A stretch of 64,000 bases of DNA from JAXLYX01 sp046351215. Lineage in GTDB: Bacteria; Myxococcota_A; Polyangia; Polyangiales; Houyiibacteriaceae. Below the pieces are notes generated by a model that had not been told where the DNA came from, ran no database searches, and saw nothing but the letters and a program-made list of their open reading frames with translations. A program made the position numbers and the translations under genes. This document shows positions 57,951 through 64,000 of the stretch, in pieces; position 1 is the first letter of the stretch, and each line of letters begins with the position of its first letter. The stretch spans positions 1 to 64,000 of the forward strand of contig JAXLYX010000018.1 in the NCBI GenBank assembly GCA_046351215.1, in the 5' to 3' direction.

Positions 57951-58685
57951 ATGGAGACTCCCCTCGTCGTCCTCGAGCACGTGTCCCGGACCTACCGCAT
58001 GGGGGATGTGGAGGTGAGGGCGCTCCGCGACGTCTCGCTGACGATCGCCGAGGGCGAGCTCCTCGCGATCATGGGCGCGTCCGGCTCGGGCAAGTCGACG
58101 CTGATGAACCTGATCGGCTGCCTCGATCCGCCGACGGCGGGGACCTATAGGCTCGCCGGACGCGACGTGTCGCGCCTCGATCGGAACGACCTCGCGGACG
58201 TGCGCAACCAGCTCCTCGGCTTCGTCTTCCAGAGCTTCCACCTCCTGCCGCGCACGAGCGCGCTCGAGAACGTCGAGCTCCCGCTCATCTACGGCGGCGT
58301 GCCTTCGCGCGAGAGGCGCAAGCGCGCCGAGGCCGCCCTCGCGCGCGTCGGCCTCGCCGACCGCATGGATCACCATCCGAGCCAGATGTCCGGCGGTCAG
58401 CAGCAGCGCGTGGCGATCGCGCGCGCCCTCGTGACGAACCCGAAGCTGATCCTCGCCGACGAGCCGACGGGCGCGCTCGACTCGCGCACCAGCATCGAGA
58501 TCCTCGCGCTCTTCCAGGAGCTCTGGCGCTCCGGCATCACGCTCGCCCTCGTGACGCACGAGCCCGACGTGGCGAAGCACACGGGGCGCATCGTCGCCAT
58601 GCGGGACGGCTCGATCCGGAGCGACGAACGCCTCGAGCCCGTCGACGCCCGCGCGACGCTCGCCTCGCTCGAGGTGTCCGGATGA
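57951..58685 (+). CDS. MacB/LolD-type ABC ATPase
   Basis: A 244-residue ATPase: Walker A GASGSGKSTLMNLIG, signature MSGGQQQRVAIARAL, Walker B LILADEPTGALDS, with the LLGFVFQSFHLLPR Q-loop typical of LolD/MacB. In E. coli MacB the ATPase and permease are one chain; here they are two genes overlapping by four bases. It powers a mechanotransmission pump with the FtsX-like permease next to it. Confidence 0.93.
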   Translation: METPLVVLEHVSRTYRMGDVEVRALRDVSLTIAEGELLAIMGASGSGKSTLMNLIGCLDPPTAGTYRLAGRDVSRLDRNDLADVRNQLLGFVFQSFHLLPRTSALENVELPLIYGGVPSRERRKRAEAALARVGLADRMDHHPSQMSGGQQQRVAIARALVTNPKLILADEPTGALDSRTSIEILALFQELWRSGITLALVTHEPDVAKHTGRIVAMRDGSIRSDERLEPVDARATLASLEVSG

Positions 58686-59911
58686 ACCTCGTCGAGACCG
58701 TCCGCGTCGCGACCCGGGCCCTCGTGCGGAACAAGCTGCGCACGTTCCTGACGACGCTCGGCATCATCATCGGCGTCGCCGCGGTGATCGCGATGGTCGC
58801 CATCGGCGACGGCGCGAAGGCACAGGTCGAGGCCTCGTTCGCCGCGATGGGCTCGAACATCCTGATCGTGATCCCCGGCACGACGACGGCGGGCGGCGCG
58901 CACGGAGGATTCGGGAGCATGCCCACCCTCACGTGGGACGATCTGCGGGCGATCCGCGAGGAGGTGCCGACCGTGCGCGCGGCCGCCGCGAACCTCCGCA
59001 CGGCCGCGCAGGTCCTCTCCGAGGACCAGAACTGGACGACGAGCGTGCAGGGGACGTCGCCCGCCTTCTTCGCGATCCGGAATTGGCCTGCGGCGAAGGG
59101 GGAGCTCTTCACCGAGAGCGACGTCGAAGGGCGCAACAAGGTCGTCGTGCTCGGCGCGACCGTGGCGGAGAAGCTCTTCGGGGCCGGCTCGAATCCGGTC
59201 GGTCAGGTGGTCCGCATCAAGAACGTCCCCTTCCAGGTCGTCGGCGTGCTCGCGACGAAGGGCCAGTCGCCGATGGGACAGGACTACGACGACTGCGCGA
59301 TCGTGCCGGAGACCGTCTTCCAGGCGAGCATCCAGGGGGGCCTCCAGAGCTTCATCAACGGAGCGATCGTGGTGAGCGCGACCTCGCCCGAGACCCTCGC
59401 GCGCGCCCAACGTCAGATCACGGATCTCCTGCGTGACCGGCACCACCTCGTCGAGGGGACGGACGACGACTTCTCGATCCGCAACCTCACGGAGATGGCG
59501 AGCATGCAGCAGCAGGGCACGGAGACCCTCACGCTCCTGCTCGCGAGCATCGCGGCGGTTTCCTTGCTCGTCGGGGGCATCGGCGTGATGAACATCATGC
59601 TGGTCAGCGTCACGGAGCGGACGCGGGAGATCGGTCTCCGCATGGCCATCGGCGCGAAGCCGAGGGACATCCTCGCGCAGTTCCTCGTCGAGGCCCTGAC
59701 GCTCTCGATCGCCGGAGGCATCCTCGGCGTCCTCCTCGGGCTCTACGCGGCCGAGAGCCTCGCGACGCGCTTCGGCTGGCCTCTCCTCATCCGTCCCGAG
59801 ATCGTCGCCGTCGCGGTCGGTTTCAGCGCTCTCGTCGGCGTGGGCTTCGGCATGTACCCTGCGACGAAGGCCGCGCGCCTCGATCCGATCGAGGCGTTGA
59901 GGTACGAGTGA
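58682..59911 (+). CDS. MacB-type FtsX-like ABC permease
   Basis: A 409-residue permease with four membrane helices. An N-terminal helix (LTTLGIIIGVAAVIAMVAIGDGA) precedes a MacB periplasmic core domain (residues about 45-250). Three C-terminal helices form the FtsX domain (LLVGGIGVMNIMLVSVTERTREIGLRMAIGAKPRDI, LTLSIAGGILGVLLGLYA, VGFSALVGVGFGMYPATKAARLDPIEALRYE). The YPATKAARLDPIEALRYE ending is the family hallmark. It overlaps both the ATPase gene (4 bases) and the channel gene. Likely substrates are antibiotics, peptides or lipids, pushed out with the MFP and TolC-like proteins. Confidence 0.92.
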   Translation: MNLVETVRVATRALVRNKLRTFLTTLGIIIGVAAVIAMVAIGDGAKAQVEASFAAMGSNILIVIPGTTTAGGAHGGFGSMPTLTWDDLRAIREEVPTVRAAAANLRTAAQVLSEDQNWTTSVQGTSPAFFAIRNWPAAKGELFTESDVEGRNKVVVLGATVAEKLFGAGSNPVGQVVRIKNVPFQVVGVLATKGQSPMGQDYDDCAIVPETVFQASIQGGLQSFINGAIVVSATSPETLARAQRQITDLLRDRHHLVEGTDDDFSIRNLTEMASMQQQGTETLTLLLASIAAVSLLVGGIGVMNIMLVSVTERTREIGLRMAIGAKPRDILAQFLVEALTLSIAGGILGVLLGLYAAESLATRFGWPLLIRPEIVAVAVGFSALVGVGFGMYPATKAARLDPIEALRYE

Positions 59912-61245
59912 TGCGCCGCTCCGTTCTCCCGCTCGCCGTGTGTCTCTCGCTCCTCCTCTCCGGAAGGACGGCGCGTGCCCAGCCCGCCGCGGGCGGCACG
60001 TTGGGCCTCGACGAGGCGCTCTCGATCGCGCGCGAGAACCGACCGGCGCTCCGTCAGGTACAGGCCAACGCGCGCGCCGCCGACGCCCGGGCGGATCAGG
60101 CCCGCGCCCCACTGCTCCCCCAGCTGAGCGGCACGGCGAGCTACCAGCGCACGACCGCGAACTTCGTGGCGCGTCCGAGCCAGGTCCCGACGGTGCTCGG
60201 CACCGTCCCTCCGAATCCCACGTTCGACACCTACAACTTCTTCAACTTCGGTCTGACGGCGACGCAGCTCGTCTACGACTCGGGCCTCTCCATCGGACGG
60301 AACCGGGCCGCCCACGCGACGGCCGACGCGGCGCACGACACGGCGAGCGCGACGGCGCTCGACGTCGAGCTCTCGGTGCGGACGGCCTTCTTCCAGGCAC
60401 GCGCCGCGAAGGCGCTGATCGCGGTCGCCGACGAGACGGTCGCGAACCAGGAGCGACACGTCGAGCAGGTGCAGGGCTTCGTCGACGCGGGGACGCGCCC
60501 CGAGATCGATCTCGCCCAGGTCCGGACGGGGCTCGCGAACGCGAGGCTCTCGCGCATCCAGGCCGTGAACGCCTACGCGACGGCGAAGGCCCAGCTGAAC
60601 CAGGCGATGGGCATCGAGACCGGCACGGACTACGAAGTCGCGGAGGACACGATCGGCGTCGTGCCCGGCGAGGACTCGGCGCTCGAGCCCCTGATGGACG
60701 AGGCCCTCCGAACCCGCCCCGAATTCCGCGCGTTCGCGAACCGGATCCGCGCGCAGGAGCTCGTGATCCGTCAGCAGATCGGCGGATACGGGCCGAGCAT
60801 CGGCGTGTCGACGTCGCTCACGGACGCCGGCAACGCGCTGAGCAGGCTCGGCTGGAACTGGAACGCGGGTGTGACCGTCTCCTGGCTGCTCTACCAGGGC
60901 GGGCTCACACGCGGGCAGGTCGACGAGGCCCGCGCGACGCTCGCGGCCGTGCAGGCCGAGTCGGACGGGATGCGCCAGCAGGTCCGGCTCGAGGTGCAGC
61001 AGGCCCAGCTGACGGTCGCGGCGGCTCGCGTCGCGGTCGAAGCCGCGGAAGAGGTGGTTCGGAACGCGCGCACGCTGCTCGACCTCGCCGAGGGGCGTTA
61101 CGGAGCCGGCGTCGGCAACGCGATCGAGCTCGCCGACGCCCAGCTCTCGTTCTCGAACGCCGAGGCGCAGTACGTCCGCGCCGCGTACGACCTCGCCGCC
61201 GCGCGTGCGCGCCTGCTCCGGGCGCTCGGTCGCACGGCGCCCTGA
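59911..61245 (+). CDS. TolC-like outer-membrane efflux protein
   Basis: A 444-residue outer-membrane channel. It has a signal peptide (VLPLAVCLSLLLSGRTARA), then two OEP repeats of helical hairpins. The first starts LGLDEALSIARENRPALRQVQANARAADARADQARAPLLPQLSGTASYQR; the second follows PEFRAFANRIRAQELVIRQQIGGYGP. ATG 59911 overlaps the permease stop by one base (TGA/ATG) and has TTGAGG before it. As the only channel gene here, it probably serves both the EmrAB and MacAB-type pumps upstream. It is convergent with the CoA-transferase gene, 14 bases away. Confidence 0.92.
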   Translation: MRRSVLPLAVCLSLLLSGRTARAQPAAGGTLGLDEALSIARENRPALRQVQANARAADARADQARAPLLPQLSGTASYQRTTANFVARPSQVPTVLGTVPPNPTFDTYNFFNFGLTATQLVYDSGLSIGRNRAAHATADAAHDTASATALDVELSVRTAFFQARAAKALIAVADETVANQERHVEQVQGFVDAGTRPEIDLAQVRTGLANARLSRIQAVNAYATAKAQLNQAMGIETGTDYEVAEDTIGVVPGEDSALEPLMDEALRTRPEFRAFANRIRAQELVIRQQIGGYGPSIGVSTSLTDAGNALSRLGWNWNAGVTVSWLLYQGGLTRGQVDEARATLAAVQAESDGMRQQVRLEVQQAQLTVAAARVAVEAAEEVVRNARTLLDLAEGRYGAGVGNAIELADAQLSFSNAEAQYVRAAYDLAAARARLLRALGRTAP

Positions 61246-61259
61246 GCCGGCCCGAGCGC

Positions 61260-62402
61260 TCAGACCTCGGCGACCGCGCCCTTGGCGAGGAGCGCCTCGA
61301 TCTCCGCGTCGGAGAAGCCGCCATCCTTGAGGACGGCGCGGGTGTCCTTGCCCACGGGCGTCATCGGCGTCGGCTTGCCGGACGGGGTGCGCGAGAAGCG
61401 CGGCGCCGGCGCGGGCTGCACGATGCCCTCGACGTCGACGAAGGACTCGCGCGACTTGTTGTGCGGATGCTCGGGCGCCTCGCCGAGCGAGAGCACGGGC
61501 GCGAAGCAGACGTCGGTGCCCTCCATGAGCGCGCACCACTCGTCGCGCGTCTTCTGGCGGATCACGGCGGCGAGCTTCTCCTTCATCACCGGCCAGTTCT
61601 TGAAGTCCATCTGACGACCGAAGTCCTCGGCGGGGAGCTCGGCCTTCTGGAGGAGCAGCGCGTAGAACTGCGGCTCGATCGAGCCGATCGAGACGTACTT
61701 CCCGTCCTTCGTCTCGTAGACGTCGTAGAAGTGCGCGCCCGTGTCGAGCATGTGCGTGCCGCGGTGATCGGTGAACATGCCCTTCGAGCGGAGCCCGTAG
61801 AACATGCCCATGAGCACGGCCGAGCCCTCGACCATCGAGCAGTCGACGACCTGGCCCTTGCCCGACTTCCCCGCCTCGAGGAGGCCCGCGAGCAGCCCGA
61901 AAGCGAGCATCATGCCGCCGCCGCCGAAGTCACCGGCGAGGTTCAGCGGGGGGACCGGGGGCCCGCCGCGACGGCCGATCGAGTGCAGCGCGCCCGAGAG
62001 CGAGATGTAGTTGATGTCGTGGCCCGCGGCCGGCGCGAGCGGCCCCGTCTGGCCCCAGCCCGTCATGCGTCCGTAGACGAGCTTCGGATTCCTGGCCATG
62101 CACTGCTCGGGGCCGACGCCGAGGCGCTCGGCGACGCCGGGGCGGTAGCCCTCGAAGATCGCGTCGGCGGTCTCGCAGAGGCGGAGCACGGTCTCGACGC
62201 CCTCGGGCTTCTTGAGATCGAGGCCGAGCGTGCGACGGCTGCGGAAGAGGATCTCGTGACCCATCGTCGCGCTCGGATTGCCGCCGGGACGATCGATGCG
62301 GATCACGTCCGCGCCCATGTCGGCGAGCATCTGGCCACAGAACGGACCGGGACCGATGCCGGCGAGCTCGAGAATGCGAAAACCACTGAGAGGTCCGGCC
62401 AT
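61260..62402 (-). CDS. Alpha-methylacyl-CoA racemase-type CaiB/BaiF family enzyme
   Basis: A 380-residue family III CoA-transferase-fold protein. The racemase residues match Mycobacterium MCR with a two-residue shift: H128 in AAGHDINYIS, D158 in LAGDFGGGG, and E243 in GSIEPQF. This triad is diagnostic of alpha-methylacyl-CoA racemases, which invert the 2-methyl centre of branched-chain and sterol side-chain acyl-CoAs before beta-oxidation. It is preceded by no gene of that pathway here. The ATG has GGAGTC upstream. Convergent with the TolC-like gene, it precedes the GH5 gene with a 255-base gap. Confidence 0.88.
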   Translation of the reverse strand: MAGPLSGFRILELAGIGPGPFCGQMLADMGADVIRIDRPGGNPSATMGHEILFRSRRTLGLDLKKPEGVETVLRLCETADAIFEGYRPGVAERLGVGPEQCMARNPKLVYGRMTGWGQTGPLAPAAGHDINYISLSGALHSIGRRGGPPVPPLNLAGDFGGGGMMLAFGLLAGLLEAGKSGKGQVVDCSMVEGSAVLMGMFYGLRSKGMFTDHRGTHMLDTGAHFYDVYETKDGKYVSIGSIEPQFYALLLQKAELPAEDFGRQMDFKNWPVMKEKLAAVIRQKTRDEWCALMEGTDVCFAPVLSLGEAPEHPHNKSRESFVDVEGIVQPAPAPRFSRTPSGKPTPMTPVGKDTRAVLKDGGFSDAEIEALLAKGAVAEV

Positions 62403-62657
62403 GACTCCACCTTCTCCATCGAGAGGCCCGCGTGGGCGACGCGAGCTCGGAACGCGGGCTCCCGTGCCGAGCGATCGACGCTTCGGCGTCCGGGGCGATG
62501 CGACACTTAACCGCGCGATCCCCCGCCGGACAAGGGACGAACACGCCCGGCCAGCGAGGTTTCGCCTACGAATCGCCCGGAAAGGTCATGCGCTGACCGT
62601 CCCGGTAGGACGATTCGACCGCGAGGGATCGCACCGCGGCGACCCGCGAGCCGCCCT
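62403..62657. other. Intergenic region, no gene seen
   Basis: This 255-base gap separates the racemase start from the GH5 stop, both minus strand. No conserved reading frame is visible and I see no strong inverted repeat or promoter. Confidence 0.5.
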
Positions 62658-64000
62658 TCAGGGTCGGGGCGCGAGCACGAGGGTGTGATCGCCGCCGCCG
62701 CCGCTCCAGGGCACGAGGGCGCGCTGCGTCGAGGGATCGATCGTCACGTCGACCGACCGTCCGTCGAGCGTGACGCTCCAGCCGTTCGGCGCGCGATGCG
62801 CCGGCAGGTAGACGAGCGGAGCCGCGGCGCCGGCGCGCGCGCGGAACGCGACCTCGAACGTGCTCGTCCCACGGTCGAACGACTGACGCGCGATGCGGCC
62901 CGGCACGGCGATCGCGTAGGGTCGCGCCATGGCGTGCGCGCCGACCGTGTTCAGGAACCACTCGCCGGTCTGGTAGTCGTAGTCGTAGACGGCGCCGCTC
63001 GAGCCGCTCCCCGGCGGGTCCATCTGGCCCGAGTAGCCCTTCCAGAGCCACATCGCGAGGCCGATGTTCCTCGTCTCCGCGAGCGTGTGGACGGCGTCGA
63101 TGTACTCGACGCCGATCGCGTTCGTCATGGGCGTCCACCACTCGCCGATCACCGTGGCTCCTCCGTAGGAAGCTCCCTCCTCGACCATTCCGTCGAACGT
63201 GTCCGTGAACTTCGCGACGAACTCGTCGTAGGTCGTCGTCGTGCCCCAGGGCGGGTAGAGGTGCGGCGCGTAGACGACGTTCCGGTCGGCCATCGGCCTC
63301 TCGCGGAGCGGCGCCGAGAGGAAGACGTTGCGATTGACCACCTCGGGCTCCACCCAGAGCGGGAGGTCGGGCTCGACCTCGCGCAGGGAAGCGAGCGAGC
63401 GATCGTGGAAGGCCTCGAGCAGCGCGACGCCCTGCTGGTCCGGCACCTGGATCGCGACCGGCTCGTTCATGTCCTCGAGCCCGACGATCGTCGCGCGACC
63501 GCGGTAGCGACCACCGATGGCGCGGAGCGCCGGCATGAACCGCTCCTGGATCCGATCCTGGTTCTGGAAGAACGCCGTGAACGCATCGAGCGTCGACTGC
63601 GCCGTTCGACGGACCGTGAGGTCCTGGAACGGCGGAGAGAGCCCCGGTCCGTCGTAGATCGGACCGCCGAGCGGCGTGTAGGGCGTGACGATGGCCCAGC
63701 CGGGCGCACCGTCTTCGCCGATCTCCTTCGAGAACGCGTCCTCGTGGAAGTCGAGCAGCACGTAGATCCCGGCGTTCGAGAGGTCGTCGACGACGGCGTC
63801 GAGAGCGGCGAGGTACGTCTCCGAGAATCGCCCCTCGACGGGCTCGAGCCCGCTCCACGTGAGGCAGAGTCGGACGAAGTCGAAGCCCTGATAGGCCATG
63901 TCGACGGCTTCGCCCGCGCCGTTCCAGGGCGGCACGACCTCGTTCATCGTGCGCCCGTCCTGGAAGAGGACGTCGAAGACGACGGGGACCTTGAGGTTGG
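62658..64000 (-). CDS. Endoglycoceramidase-like glycoside hydrolase (GH5), 5' end outside window
   Basis: About 447 codons are visible, and the frame continues through the right edge. Features typical of endoglycoceramidase-type GH5: FVRLCLTWSGLEPVEGRFSETYLAAL, YVLLDFHEDAFSKEIGEDGAPGWA, catalytic acid-base Glu in VGLEDMNEP and nucleophile Glu in VIGEWW. A beta-sandwich domain forms the C-terminal 110 residues. EGCases cleave the oligosaccharide-ceramide bond of glycosphingolipids. The signal sequence lies outside the window, and a lipase-like or other GH5 activity is possible. An ATG at 63947 is inside the conserved barrel and is not the start. Confidence 0.85.
   Translation of the reverse strand, partial: NLKVPVVFDVLFQDGRTMNEVVPPWNGAGEAVDMAYQGFDFVRLCLTWSGLEPVEGRFSETYLAALDAVVDDLSNAGIYVLLDFHEDAFSKEIGEDGAPGWAIVTPYTPLGGPIYDGPGLSPPFQDLTVRRTAQSTLDAFTAFFQNQDRIQERFMPALRAIGGRYRGRATIVGLEDMNEPVAIQVPDQQGVALLEAFHDRSLASLREVEPDLPLWVEPEVVNRNVFLSAPLRERPMADRNVVYAPHLYPPWGTTTTYDEFVAKFTDTFDGMVEEGASYGGATVIGEWWTPMTNAIGVEYIDAVHTLAETRNIGLAMWLWKGYSGQMDPPGSGSSGAVYDYDYQTGEWFLNTVGAHAMARPYAIAVPGRIARQSFDRGTSTFEVAFRARAGAAAPLVYLPAHRAPNGWSVTLDGRSVDVTIDPSTQRALVPWSGGGGDHTLVLAPRP

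Overview
The window is high-GC DNA (roughly 70% by eye, strong G/C at third codon positions) from a Gram-negative bacterium. The gene content points to Myxococcota, probably a Sandaracinus- or Polyangium-like lineage. The signs are lipoproteins with Gly/Asp/Pro spacers or Cys-rich ectodomains, a large Ser/Thr kinase beside a secreted caspase-like protein, a DUF2378-like protein, bacterial TMEM43, and several lipid or sterol-type enzymes. Genes are densely packed with many 1-4 base overlaps. I see no rRNA, tRNA, CRISPR array or prophage, and no gene-free stretch longer than 300 bases. This assignment is inference from content; there is no marker rRNA.

Layout. 1-4.7 kb: a steroid 5-alpha-reductase-like gene cut by the left edge, a carotenoid oxygenase, a secreted protein, an alpha/beta hydrolase and a divergent acyl-CoA dehydrogenase homologue. 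4.8-11.8 kb: a secreted PPC-PPC-caspase protein, a giant protein kinase and a SulP transporter, all head to tail. 11.8-14.4 kb: a GAF/hybrid histidine kinase split by an IS5-family element whose removal restores the frame exactly. 14.5-20.7 kb: an MlaF-like ATPase, an aminotransferase, an SDR, TMEM43, MetRS and CsbD. 20.8-22.9 kb: a fatty-acid desaturase with a downstream MerR regulator and a near-consensus promoter.

23-34.4 kb: cell-envelope and housekeeping genes. These are two lipoproteins, a ClpB-like unfoldase with a degenerate first ATPase site and a duplicated 3' hairpin, a five-S1-domain protein, a cNMP-binding protein overlapping mpl, a membrane LuxR protein, DUF2231, DUF3124 and pirin. 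34.4-41.5 kb: a GAF-LuxR regulator, VOC, a bactofilin-like protein, YceI, and a DUF7064 / APH-type kinase / DUF6285 / acyl-CoA dehydrogenase cluster that recalls the lva (4-hydroxyacyl-CoA) pathway. 41.6-47.7 kb: secreted or membrane proteins, including an F-type-lectin lipoprotein.

47.7-53.7 kb: a cytochrome P450 divergent from a TetR gene with paired operators, hydrolases and an acyltransferase. 53.1-61.2 kb: a TetR gene facing an efflux run (EmrA-EmrB, then MacA-like adaptor, ATPase, permease and TolC-like channel) with two identical 19-bp operators at the divergent promoter. 61.3-64 kb: an alpha-methylacyl-CoA racemase-type enzyme and an endoglycoceramidase-like GH5 gene cut by the right edge. 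Recurrent themes are lipid/sterol acyl-CoA chemistry and TetR-controlled export or oxidation. The strongest candidates for something new are the caspase-kinase pair, the ClpB variant with its duplicated 3' hairpin, and the lva-like cassette.
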